A DNA stretch of 21,608 nucleotides from JANNRA01 sp031401035. Its GTDB lineage: Bacteria; Desulfobacterota; Binatia; HRBIN30; CADEER01. The position numbers were made by a program, and so were the translations under genes. Where the stretch lies: positions 1 through 21,608 of the forward strand of contig JANNRA010000115.1 of NCBI GenBank assembly GCA_031401035.1, read 5' to 3'. Positions 1-6,650 of this stretch are shown in pieces (the first letter of the stretch is position 1; each line of letters starts with the position of its first letter). Under the pieces are notes generated by a model, which was not told where the DNA came from, did not search any database, and saw nothing but the letters and a program-made list of their open reading frames with translations.

Positions 1-212
1 CGTGCACACCACTTGTGCGTCTACCCCCAACCCCCCCCCCCCCCGCGGGCCCCCCCCGCCCCCCCGGGCGCGCCCCCCCCCCCCATAATTCCGGGCAAAA
101 TCCCCACGGCCCCCCAACGCCGCCAGGGGTGTCGAGAGCCCGCGAGATGTGGCGGGGATTTCGGATTCACGACACTAGCGTTGACCAGGCAGGCCGCGAT
201 CCGGGCCTGACG
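1..212. other. Left-edge region without a gene; poly-C tracts
   Basis: No credible gene is seen here. The first ~85 bases are almost only C, with uninterrupted runs of 14 C (31-44) and 12 C (73-84) separated by short G-containing pieces. Bases from about 86 to 212 look like normal genomic sequence downstream of the minus-strand hydrolase. Frames reading through the C runs give proline/arginine strings and are not protein-like. The likely explanation is a contig end or homopolymer error in the assembly; a real C-rich repeat is possible but less likely. Confidence 0.6.
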
Positions 213-216
213 CTAG
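175..216 (-). terminator. Candidate terminator hairpin at the end of the hydrolase gene
   Basis: A perfect 7-bp outer stem pairs CTAGCGT (175-181) with ACGCTAG (210-216). Nested inside is a 6-bp stem, CAGGCC (190-195) with GGCCTG (204-209). The structure spans the TAG stop of the hydrolase (213-215). There is no T-run on the minus-strand downstream side, so it is not a canonical intrinsic terminator; it could instead be a 3' stabilising hairpin at the end of the three-gene transcript. Confidence 0.35.
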
Positions 217-1082
217 AGGAACGCCTGGATGGCGGCCAGCAGCTCGGCCGGGCGGTCGAAGTGGACCATGTGGCCGGCGCCGGGGATCTCCAGAAACGGG
301 TGGTCGCGGAAGCAGGCGCGGCGGCGGGCGAGGTCGTCGGCATCGAGGTACACGGCGCCCGGGCGCTCGTGCCAGAACTCGCCCGATTCGGCGCCGTGCA
401 CGAGGAGGGTCGGCGCGGCGATGCGGCGCCACAGCGCCATGTTGTACTCGAGATTGAACGGGCCGGGCACGGCCATCGTCGCGAGCATGGCGTCGAACTT
501 CCACTCCAGGGTGCCGTCCTCGATGGCGCGCGTGCCGAGCCGCGCCAGCGTGCGCGCCTGCGACTCGTCGAGGCGCGGATTGCGTTCGCGCAGGCGGCGG
601 TAGGCGGCCTCGAGGTCAGCGAGGCCGGGATGACCGGCCAGGGCGCGGTCGATGCGCGTCAGACCGGCGATGCTCCAGTCCACCTCGCCGTCCATGTTGA
701 ACGGCGGCGGGCCGAGGCCCTCGATCATGACCACGCGCGCCGGCACGGCGGGGTGGCAGGCGCTGTAGTGCCCGACCAGCTCGCCGCCCATCGAGTGGCC
801 GATGAGGATCGGCCGCGTCAGGCGCAGCGCGCGGATGAAGTTGTGCAGGTCGAGGACGAAGTGGCCGAACGCGTAGTAGGGCGTCGTCTCGCTGTCGCCG
901 TGTCCGCGCAGGTCGATGGCATAGACGTGAAACCGGTCGCGCAGGCCGCGCGCCAGCTCGTCGAACGAGTGCGAATGATCGCGCAGGCCGTGCACGATGA
1001 TCAGCGGCGGCGCACCCTCGGCGCCCCAGTCGCGGAAGTGGATGCGCAGCGTGCCGCTGCGGAAGAAACGTTCGGAGTACAT
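213..1082 (-). CDS. Alpha/beta hydrolase
   Basis: This is a 289-residue soluble alpha/beta-hydrolase-fold enzyme that probably cleaves an ester, lactone or C-C bond of a small molecule; the substrate cannot be read from sequence. Visible features are the oxyanion-hole HG at residues 31-32, the RGHGDS segment near 60, the nucleophile elbow GHSMGG with Ser97, a cap region at about 125-215, the strand and acid region LLVHGAES near 227-233, and the catalytic His271 in GAGHMVHFDRP. Length is normal for the family and no signal peptide is seen. The ATG at 1082 has only a weak Shine-Dalgarno sequence. It lies 47 bp after the aminotransferase gene on the same strand and is probably the last gene of a three-gene operon. 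The fold is certain, the specific activity is not. Confidence 0.9.
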   Translation of the reverse strand: MYSERFFRSGTLRIHFRDWGAEGAPPLIIVHGLRDHSHSFDELARGLRDRFHVYAIDLRGHGDSETTPYYAFGHFVLDLHNFIRALRLTRPILIGHSMGGELVGHYSACHPAVPARVVMIEGLGPPPFNMDGEVDWSIAGLTRIDRALAGHPGLADLEAAYRRLRERNPRLDESQARTLARLGTRAIEDGTLEWKFDAMLATMAVPGPFNLEYNMALWRRIAAPTLLVHGAESGEFWHERPGAVYLDADDLARRRACFRDHPFLEIPGAGHMVHFDRPAELLAAIQAFL

Positions 1083-1129
1083 GCCGAGAATCGGGCCTGT
1101 CGGGCGATCAGCGACGCCCGTCGATCAGA

Positions 1130-1999
1130 CTACCAGAGCGCCTCGCCCTCGCTGCGCACCAGGGCGTGGAAGGCTTCGGTGAGACGGCGCGTAATCGGCC
1201 CCGGCATACCGGCGGCGATCGGGCGGCCGTCGGCGATGCTCACCGGCATGAGTTCGGCGCCGGTGCCGGTGACGAAGGCTTCGCTCGCCGTGTACAGATC
1301 GTAGCGCGTCAGGCGGGTCTCGGCGGTCGGGATGCGCGCCGCGGCGGCGAGCTCGAGCACGGCGCCGCGCGTGATGCCGTCGAGGGCGCCGTCTTGCGGC
1401 GCGGGCGTCACCAGCCGGCCGCCGCTGACCAGGAACAGGTTGTCGGCGGTGCACTCGGCAATGAAGCCCGCGGCGTTGAGCATGATCGCCTCGTGCGCGC
1501 CGGCCTGCTGGGCGTCGATCTTGGCGAGGATGTTCTTCAGGTAGTTGAGCGACTTGATGCGCGGGTCGACCGCCTCGTGCGAGACCTGGCGGGTCGCCGA
1601 GGTCATGACCTTGATGCCGCCGGCGTACAGCTCGCGCGAATAGACGCGCACGTCGGCGACGATGATGATGATGCTCGCGGTCGGGCAGCTCAGCGGGTCG
1701 ATGCCGAGCTCGCCGACGCCGCGCGTGACGACCAGCCGGATGTACGCATCGTCGCGCTGGTTGCGCCGCACCGTCTCCTCGACCGCCGCCTGCATGGCGT
1801 CGATGGCGAGCGGAATGCGCAGCGCCAGGGCCTGCGCCGACGCGTAGAGCCGTTCGAGGTGGGCGCGGTGGCGGAAGATGCGCCGGTTGTACACACGGAT
1901 GCCCTCGAAGACGCCGTCGCCATAGAGCAGGCCATGGTCGAAGACCGAGATCTTTGCTGTCTCGCGGTCGTGAAACTCGCCGTCAATGTAGATCTGCAT
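1130..1999 (-). CDS. ilvE: Branched-chain amino acid aminotransferase-like (PLP fold type IV)
   Basis: A 289-residue fold-type IV aminotransferase. IlvE transfers the amino group between Leu/Ile/Val and 2-oxoglutarate using PLP in the cytoplasm. Seen in the protein: the N-terminal strand with DHGLLYGDGVFEG (21-33), the PLP lysine Lys149 in RIKSLNYLKN, the cofactor-binding Glu182 in FIAECTADNLF, the phosphate-binding LDGITRG (206-212) and TGTGAEL (244-250). The same fold serves D-amino acid aminotransferase and aminodeoxychorismate lyase, but LNYLKN and the length favour the IlvE group. The ATG at 1999 is chosen over the longer open frame, which runs antiparallel through the crotonase gene, because it starts the family N-terminus MQIYIDGEF and has GGAGAGG 6 bases upstream. 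It follows the crotonase gene by 41 bp. Confidence 0.9.
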   Translation of the reverse strand: MQIYIDGEFHDRETAKISVFDHGLLYGDGVFEGIRVYNRRIFRHRAHLERLYASAQALALRIPLAIDAMQAAVEETVRRNQRDDAYIRLVVTRGVGELGIDPLSCPTASIIIIVADVRVYSRELYAGGIKVMTSATRQVSHEAVDPRIKSLNYLKNILAKIDAQQAGAHEAIMLNAAGFIAECTADNLFLVSGGRLVTPAPQDGALDGITRGAVLELAAAARIPTAETRLTRYDLYTASEAFVTGTGAELMPVSIADGRPIAAGMPGPITRRLTEAFHALVRSEGEALW

Positions 2000-2005
2000 A
2001 CGCTG

Positions 2006-2012
2006 CCTCTCC
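2006..2012 (-). promoter_or_regulatory. Ribosome binding site of the aminotransferase gene
   Basis: GGAGAGG on the minus strand, 6 bases before the ATG at 1999. It decides the start within a much longer open frame. Confidence 0.7.
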
Positions 2013-2040
2013 AACCGAATACCTGGCCCAGGCTTTTCTT

Positions 2041-2865
2041 CTACACGCGGGGAAAGCGTGGCGGGCGCTTCTCGAGGTAGGAGGTGACGCCCTCGCGGAA
2101 ATCCGGTCGCTTGAAGCTCTCGACCATCAGGCCGATGGCCTCGCGTTCGGCCTGTCCGAGATCGGCGGTCAGGTGCTGCCACACCTGGCGCTTCATGATC
2201 ATCATCGAGGTCGGCGAGCAGTTGGCGGCGAGATCTTCGACGTAGTGGCGGCTGACGGCTAGCAGCTCGGCGGCCGGGACGACGCGGTTGACCAGGCCCA
2301 TGCGGGCGGCCTCGGCGGCGTCGATCTTGCGCGCCGAGTACAGCAGGTCGAGGGCGTGTGCCGGGCCGATCAGGCGCGGCAGCAGCCAACTGGCGCCCCA
2401 TTCGGCGATCAGGCCGCGGCGCGAGAACGAGGTGGTGAACGAGGCGTCGCTGCCGGCGAAGCGCAGGTCGCAGCAGGCGACGATCGGCACCGCCATGCCG
2501 GCGACCGGACCGTTGACGGCGGCGATGATCGGCTTCCGGATCGACAGCAGATAGCTGTAGGTGCCGCGGAACGCCTCGCCCATCGCCGCGTCGCCGGGAC
2601 TGGCGGCGGTCAGTTCGGCGGGGATCGCCTCGGCGCCGCCGCCCTCGCTGATCGACTTGAGCAGGTGCATGTCGGCGCCGGCGCAGAATCCGCGCCCGGC
2701 ACCGGTGAGGATGATTGCCACGACGCGCGCGTCGGCCTCGGCCTGCGCCATGGCGTGCTTGACCTCGGCGCCCATGCGGTCGGTCCACGCGTTGAGCTGC
2801 TTGGGGCGGTTGAGGGTGATCACCGCGGCGGCATCGGTCACGTCATAGAGGATCTGTTCGTACAT
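2041..2865 (-). CDS. Enoyl-CoA hydratase/isomerase family (crotonase fold)
   Basis: A 274-residue crotonase-superfamily protein acting on an acyl-CoA thioester. The oxyanion-hole segments are present: GRGFCAGAD (58-65) and NGPVAGMAVP (118-127), followed by CCDLRFAG. The C-terminal helical part carries SARKIDAAEAARMGLVNRVVP (two adjoining pieces, 177-197). Classical hydratases use two Glu residues (Glu144 and Glu164 of the rat enzyme); by alignment by eye these positions are Pro127 and Phe147 here. An acid, Glu155 in GLIAEWG, sits where delta3,delta2-enoyl-CoA isomerases and PaaG-type isomerases place their catalytic Glu/Asp. An isomerase-like or other crotonase activity is therefore more likely than straightforward hydration. 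GGAGA precedes the ATG by 4-5 bases. It is the first gene of the minus-strand group that includes the aminotransferase and hydrolase. Confidence 0.9.
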   Translation of the reverse strand: MYEQILYDVTDAAAVITLNRPKQLNAWTDRMGAEVKHAMAQAEADARVVAIILTGAGRGFCAGADMHLLKSISEGGGAEAIPAELTAASPGDAAMGEAFRGTYSYLLSIRKPIIAAVNGPVAGMAVPIVACCDLRFAGSDASFTTSFSRRGLIAEWGASWLLPRLIGPAHALDLLYSARKIDAAEAARMGLVNRVVPAAELLAVSRHYVEDLAANCSPTSMMIMKRQVWQHLTADLGQAEREAIGLMVESFKRPDFREGVTSYLEKRPPRFPRV

Positions 2866-3049
2866 CGGGTCTCCGTCCGGTTAGGCCGTCGCCAGCGTCC
2901 GTCCCTAGGCGTTATCGGGCGGGCGGACAAGCCGAGGTCCGCCGCCGACGTCCGGCGCCGGCACGCGGCCCGGCGCCGTGCCGGTGGACACTCTCTGGCA
3001 GGGTCGGTAGAGCCCGGGGCGGGCTTGGGTGCGAACAGGAGATGCCGCG
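2866..3049. promoter_or_regulatory. Divergent intergenic region, crotonase operon / dioxygenase
   Basis: This 184-bp region must hold the promoters of both flanking units. No convincing -35/-10 pair stands out in this GC-rich stretch. It contains an 8-bp inverted repeat, CCGGCACG (2958-2965) and CGTGCCGG (2977-2984), with an 11-base gap, which could be an operator or a leader hairpin of the dioxygenase transcript. Regulatory function is inferred from position only. Confidence 0.4.
3037..3041 (+). promoter_or_regulatory. Ribosome binding site deciding the dioxygenase start
   Basis: AGGAG lies 8 bases before the ATG at 3050. The frame can also be opened from a GTG at 3029, but that start would sit upstream of this site and lacks its own Shine-Dalgarno sequence. 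Confidence 0.7.
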
Positions 3050-3934
3050 ATGCTGAATTTTCAGGCCGGACCACGACGGCTGCGTCCTACGTACGACGAG
3101 AGCGAGCGCCAGCCCTATCGCCGCATCGTGCCGGCACCCATGAGCCCGACGGTCGGCGCCGAGATCGACGGGGTGTCGTTGGCCGCGGCGATGGACGACG
3201 AGATGTTTGCGGAGATCCATCGCGCGCTGCTCGAGTACAAGGTCATCTTCTTCCGCGACCAGGACCTCACGCACGCCCAGCACGTCGCCTTCGCGCGCCG
3301 CTTCGGCGCCCTCGAGGTCCACCCGTTCGTCCCGCACCGCGACGGCCATCCCGAGGTCATGGTATTGAAGAAGAACGATCGCGCCGGCGGCTACGAGAAC
3401 GTCTGGCACAGCGACGTCACCTGGCGTCTGGCGCCGTCCCTGGGCTCGGTGCTGCTGGCGCGCGAGGTGCCGGCGGTGGGAGGCGACACCCTCTTCTGCG
3501 ACATGTACGCCGCCTACGAAGGCCTCGACGATGAGCTGCGCGCCTCGCTCGACGGCCTGCGCGCCGTGCACGACTTCACGCACACTTTCGGCCGCTTCAT
3601 GGATGCCGCGGAGCTGGCAAAGAAGCAGGTGGAGTTTCCGCCCGCTGAACACCCGGTGGTGCGCAGCCACCCGGAAACGGGCCGCCAGGGACTGTACGTG
3701 AACGCGGTCTTCACCTCGCACATCGTCGGCATGGCGCGCGAGGCGAGCGATCGACTGCTCGAGCTGCTCTGTCGCCAGGCGACGGTGCCGGAGTACCAGT
3801 GCCGCTTTCGCTGGCGGCCGCACTCGGTCGCCTTCTGGGACAACCGCGCCGTGCAGCACTACGCCGCGTCGGACTATTACCCCAGCCGGCGCCTGATGGA
3901 GCGCGTGACGATCTGCGGCGACGTGCCGCGCTGA
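3050..3934 (+). CDS. TauD/TfdA-family Fe(II)/2-oxoglutarate dioxygenase
   Basis: A 294-residue cytoplasmic dioxygenase close to TauD along its whole length. The family couples decarboxylation of 2-oxoglutarate to hydroxylation of a substrate, for example taurine (releasing sulfite) or a phenoxyacetate. The iron ligands are His120 and Asp122 in VWHSDVTW and the distal His270 in AVQHYAASDY. Arg281 and Arg285 follow the distal His at +11 and +15, the same spacing as Arg266 and Arg270 after His255 in E. coli TauD. The segment VHPFVPH (90-96) matches the TauD region that contacts the sulfonate, and GGDTLF and WDNR are also conserved. No tauABC transporter is adjacent, so taurine itself cannot be claimed. 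The gene converges on the lipoprotein hydrolase with 12 bp between them. Confidence 0.93.
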   Translation: MLNFQAGPRRLRPTYDESERQPYRRIVPAPMSPTVGAEIDGVSLAAAMDDEMFAEIHRALLEYKVIFFRDQDLTHAQHVAFARRFGALEVHPFVPHRDGHPEVMVLKKNDRAGGYENVWHSDVTWRLAPSLGSVLLAREVPAVGGDTLFCDMYAAYEGLDDELRASLDGLRAVHDFTHTFGRFMDAAELAKKQVEFPPAEHPVVRSHPETGRQGLYVNAVFTSHIVGMAREASDRLLELLCRQATVPEYQCRFRWRPHSVAFWDNRAVQHYAASDYYPSRRLMERVTICGDVPR

Positions 3935-3938
3935 GCCT

Positions 3939-3956
3939 CGCGCCCCTCAGGGCGCG
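3939..3956. terminator. Candidate bidirectional terminator hairpin
   Basis: A perfect 7-bp inverted repeat, CGCGCCC (3939-3945) and GGGCGCG (3950-3956), with a CTCA loop, lies between two convergent genes and overlaps the TGA of the minus-strand gene (3947-3949). It is all G/C in the stem and lacks a T-tract on either side, so termination is inferred from location and stem strength. Confidence 0.45.
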
Positions 3957-5821
3957 CACGCGGGGTGGGCGGCGGCGTGCAGGCGCAGGATGCGGTCGAC
4001 CTCGTTGACGACGTCGGGGTGGGACTGCATCGAGTGCGGGCTGTCGACGACGAACTCCGACTCGACCCCGGTGATGTGGGCGCTCTGGTACTTGACCACG
4101 CCGTCGCCGCCGCTCTCGGCCGGGCCGCCGCCATCGACCCCGACGATCGAGTGGGCGGGAATGCCAGGCGCCACCGGGATCGTTCTCAGTGTCTTGATGA
4201 AGGGGTTGTTCGGCGACATGTTGTCGATGCTGGTCGGGATGCGCTGCAGTTGCATGTACCCCGACCTGCCGTCGCTGAGCCCGACGACGTCGGCGGTGAC
4301 GCCGACCAGGTTCTTCGGCATCGAGATCAGCCACGCGGCCAGTCGCGAGACGAACTCAGGGCCGGCGAGGTAGCTGCCGCCGTGCGGCGTGGCGACGAAG
4401 ATGACCCGCTTCACGAAGGGCAGTGGCTCGACGAAGAGGGCGTCCTTGAGCAGCGTCCTGCTCCCGTCGGAGAGCTCCGCCTGCTCGAAGGGCTTGCTGC
4501 TGACGTTTGCCCACAGCTGGTCGCCGGTGTCGACGGCGGTCATCTTGGTCAGCAGACCGCCCTGGCTGTGGCCGACGACGACCATGTCCTGCAGACAGGG
4601 GTCGGTCCCCTCCGCATCGAGGCGCGCCACGGCCTCGCTCAACGCCTGGCGCAGCAGCATCGACGAGTAGGCGATGGGATTGCCGCTGTCGTAGGTGAAG
4701 AACCAGAACTGGAAGCGCTCGCGCAGCTCCGGGTCGGCCTGCAGGTCGTTGACCATGTCGGCCCAGCGCATCGGGCTCGAGGCCGTGCCGTGTACGAAGA
4801 CGACTGGAATGCGGCCGCGGTGGAAGGGTTCGATGGCGCCCAGCCGGGCCGGCTTGTGGACGTCCAGCAGGTTGCCCAGGAAGGCGGACAGTTCGGTGTC
4901 CCACAGGCGCGACTGGACCACCGACGAGGCGAGGGCCACGGTCGGTTCGGCCTCCAGCGGCACCGGGACTCCGGACACCACGACCGTGCGCACGTCGTTG
5001 GTCGGATAGATCTCGAGCCGGCCGGTCAGCTGGTCACCGCGCAGCTGCTGGCGCGCCTGATCGAGGCGCAGGAGCGCGGTCACCGGGACGTGCAGGGCCT
5101 TGCCGGTCAGGCGGTCGCCGGGATCGCTGTCCGCCGGCTCGGTCGAGGCGGTGAGCGCGGCGCCGAGCCCCGGCTGGCGGTAGCGATTCTTCATGCCGAC
5201 CACCTCGATCTGCGCGGCGGGCTCGAGATCGACGAGCCGCAGGTCGCCCCAGAGCAGATTCTGCTCGTCGAAGCTCACGGCGAGCGAGCCGAACGGAAGC
5301 GGATACGCTCCAGCGCGGAAAACGACCCGCCGGCCGTCGTCGCTGCGAAACGCCGCCACCAGGGCGCGGCGGTACAGATCCGCGGCCAGGGGGACGTCCG
5401 GGTCCATCGATTTCGCCCACGGCGGCGCCGCCTCGCCGGGAAAGAGGTAGGCGTAGGCATACACGGCGGCTGCAAGGGCGTAGTCCCGGGCCTCCTCGTC
5501 CTCCCCCACCTGGAGCGACATCTCCGCCAGGGCGATCAGCCCGGCATTGTCGTTGTTGTCCGCGGCCACCTGCACGTGCAGGCGTTGGATCGCGGCGCGC
5601 GGGTTCTCGGCGAACAGTTCCTGCAGATTGTGTCGGCGCAGGACGACTTCGCTCTCCCGGCTCAATTCGTCCGTGGTCAGGACACTCGCCGCCTGGGCCC
5701 GCGAGGCATCGCGCGGCGACAGGCGCTTGACGGCGACCGGGGGGCCGAAGCAGCCGCTGCAGAGCAGGGCCACGCCGACGCAGAGCACCGTCGAACGCGT
5801 CGTCGCCGAGTCGTAGCGCAT
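3947..5821 (-). CDS. Predicted lipoprotein with C-terminal alpha/beta hydrolase (lipase-like) domain
   Basis: A 624-residue exported hydrolase. The N-terminus has Arg, a hydrophobic stretch (about 11-22) and Cys24 in LLCSGC, consistent with a lipoprotein signal, although position -3 is Cys rather than the usual Leu. Residues about 60-160 are helical and contain a segment resembling a TPR-type pair (LIALAEMSLQVGEDEEARDY); residues about 165-300 look beta-rich. The hydrolase domain begins near 335: VVFVHGTASSP (oxyanion hole), GHSQGG with nucleophile Ser419, FVATPHGGSYLAG, a probable acid Asp574 in GGDGVVKYQSAH, and a probable catalytic His596 in SPHSMQSHP. PGAP1- and esterase-like proteins share these motifs. 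A good ribosome binding site, AAGGAA, lies 8 bases before the ATG. It follows the TrpF-like gene by 51 bp. The substrate is unknown; an ester or lipid at the cell envelope is likely. Confidence 0.85.
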   Translation of the reverse strand: MRYDSATTRSTVLCVGVALLCSGCFGPPVAVKRLSPRDASRAQAASVLTTDELSRESEVVLRRHNLQELFAENPRAAIQRLHVQVAADNNDNAGLIALAEMSLQVGEDEEARDYALAAAVYAYAYLFPGEAAPPWAKSMDPDVPLAADLYRRALVAAFRSDDGRRVVFRAGAYPLPFGSLAVSFDEQNLLWGDLRLVDLEPAAQIEVVGMKNRYRQPGLGAALTASTEPADSDPGDRLTGKALHVPVTALLRLDQARQQLRGDQLTGRLEIYPTNDVRTVVVSGVPVPLEAEPTVALASSVVQSRLWDTELSAFLGNLLDVHKPARLGAIEPFHRGRIPVVFVHGTASSPMRWADMVNDLQADPELRERFQFWFFTYDSGNPIAYSSMLLRQALSEAVARLDAEGTDPCLQDMVVVGHSQGGLLTKMTAVDTGDQLWANVSSKPFEQAELSDGSRTLLKDALFVEPLPFVKRVIFVATPHGGSYLAGPEFVSRLAAWLISMPKNLVGVTADVVGLSDGRSGYMQLQRIPTSIDNMSPNNPFIKTLRTIPVAPGIPAHSIVGVDGGGPAESGGDGVVKYQSAHITGVESEFVVDSPHSMQSHPDVVNEVDRILRLHAAAHPACAP

Positions 5822-5829
5822 AGATTCGG

Positions 5830-5835
5830 TTCCTT
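5830..5835 (-). promoter_or_regulatory. Ribosome binding site of the lipoprotein hydrolase gene
   Basis: AAGGAA on the minus strand, 8 bases before the ATG at 5821. It supports the start that yields the complete lipoprotein signal sequence. Confidence 0.65.
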
Positions 5836-5872
5836 AGTCCGGCCCGTCGCGGTTCGCCAACGCGCGGTGCGG

Positions 5873-6538
5873 TCAAGCGCCGAGCGGCGAGGCGCGGACG
5901 GCGGCGACGAAGGCGCGCAGGCGCGGCAGGCTGCGCGCCCCGTCGGGGGCCTCGACGCCGGTGTGCACGTCGACGCCCCACGGCCGCACGGTCGCGATCG
6001 CCGCGCCGACGTTGCCCGCCGTCAGCCCGCCGGCGAGGAGCACCGGCGTGCGCACCTGCTCGACGATCTCGCGGCTGAGCGCCCAGTCGTGCGTCAGGCC
6101 GGTGGCGCCGTGGCGACCGGTGGCCGGGTCGAAGGTGTCGAGGATCAGCGCGTCGGCGTGCCGTTCGAGGGCGCGCGCCTGCGCCAGCGCCTCGCGGCCG
6201 GTGACGTGCACGGCGCGGATGATCTTCAGGTGCGGCAGGCCGGCGCGCAGCAGCGGGATCTCCTGGGTCGGGAACGGGCCGTGCAATTGCAGCGTCGAGA
6301 CGCCCAGGTAGCGGCACAGCTCGACCGCCTCGCGCGCCGTCGCCACGTAGGTGATCGCCACCGAGGCGACGAACGGCGGCAGGGCCGCGATGATGCCGCG
6401 CGCCTTGGCCTCGGTGAGATCGTCGTGCACGCCGGTCGGCAGGCGCACCGTGAAGCCGAGCGCCTCGACACCGAGGTCGGCAGCGGCGAGCGCCTCCTCG
6501 AGCGACGAGACGCCGGCGATCTGGATGCGTGTGCTCAT
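5873..6538 (-). CDS. TrpF-fold (phosphoribosylanthranilate isomerase-like) protein lacking the catalytic Cys
   Basis: A 221-residue (beta/alpha)8 protein recognisable as a TrpF relative from QIAGVSSLEEA (6-16), LQLHG (83-87), LILDT (131-135), GATGLTHDW (144-152), LLAGGLTAGNV (167-177) and the phosphate-binding end GVDVHTGVE (188-196). TrpF isomerises N-(5'-phosphoribosyl)anthranilate in tryptophan synthesis with a Cys base (Cys7 in Thermotoga) and an Asp acid. Here the Cys position is Ala8, while the Asp is kept as Asp134. The loop that carries the substrate-binding SPR motif in TrpF is replaced by VRLPTGVHDDL (31-41). Phosphate binding is thus retained while the anthranilate site is rebuilt. 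No trp genes are nearby. A different phosphosugar-type substrate is more likely than PRA. The usual Shine-Dalgarno zone is occupied by a 15-bp tandem repeat. Confidence 0.8.
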   Translation of the reverse strand: MSTRIQIAGVSSLEEALAAADLGVEALGFTVRLPTGVHDDLTEAKARGIIAALPPFVASVAITYVATAREAVELCRYLGVSTLQLHGPFPTQEIPLLRAGLPHLKIIRAVHVTGREALAQARALERHADALILDTFDPATGRHGATGLTHDWALSREIVEQVRTPVLLAGGLTAGNVGAAIATVRPWGVDVHTGVEAPDGARSLPRLRAFVAAVRASPLGA

Positions 6539-6540
6539 TG

Positions 6541-6576
6541 GGCGACCGGTCCCGGGGCGACCGGTCCCGGGGCGAC
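6541..6576. repeat. 15-bp tandem repeat directly upstream of the TrpF-like gene
   Basis: Two perfect, contiguous copies of GGCGACCGGTCCCGG (6541-6555 and 6556-6570) are followed by a partial third, GGCGAC (6571-6576). Each full unit contains the palindrome GACCGGTC. The array starts 3 bases before the start codon of the TrpF-like gene. Possible roles are a repeated operator, an effect on translation initiation, or simple slippage; the sequence alone does not decide. Confidence 0.8.
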
Positions 6577-6650
6577 GGGGGCTGCAGCGGTGTAGCGGCG
6601 GCGAGCTCTCGTGTCTCGCGTCCGCGGCCGCCGCATCGGTGCGGCGAGAA

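Noticed and set aside
15..1304. Long plus-strand open frame opposite the alpha/beta hydrolase and aminotransferase
   Set aside because: It is antisense to two well-supported genes, begins in the poly-C tract and shows no family motifs.
2000..2788. Upstream extension of the aminotransferase frame
   Set aside because: It lies out of frame within the crotonase gene on the same strand; the family N-terminus and ribosome binding site fix the start at 1999.
2912..3859. 315-residue minus-strand open frame over the dioxygenase gene
   Set aside because: Antisense to a dioxygenase with complete metal and 2-oxoglutarate ligands; composition is typical of a GC-rich shadow.
3965..6595. 876-residue plus-strand open frame
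   Set aside because: It runs antisense through the lipoprotein hydrolase and the TrpF-like gene, and its protein is low in hydrophobic structure and has no motifs.
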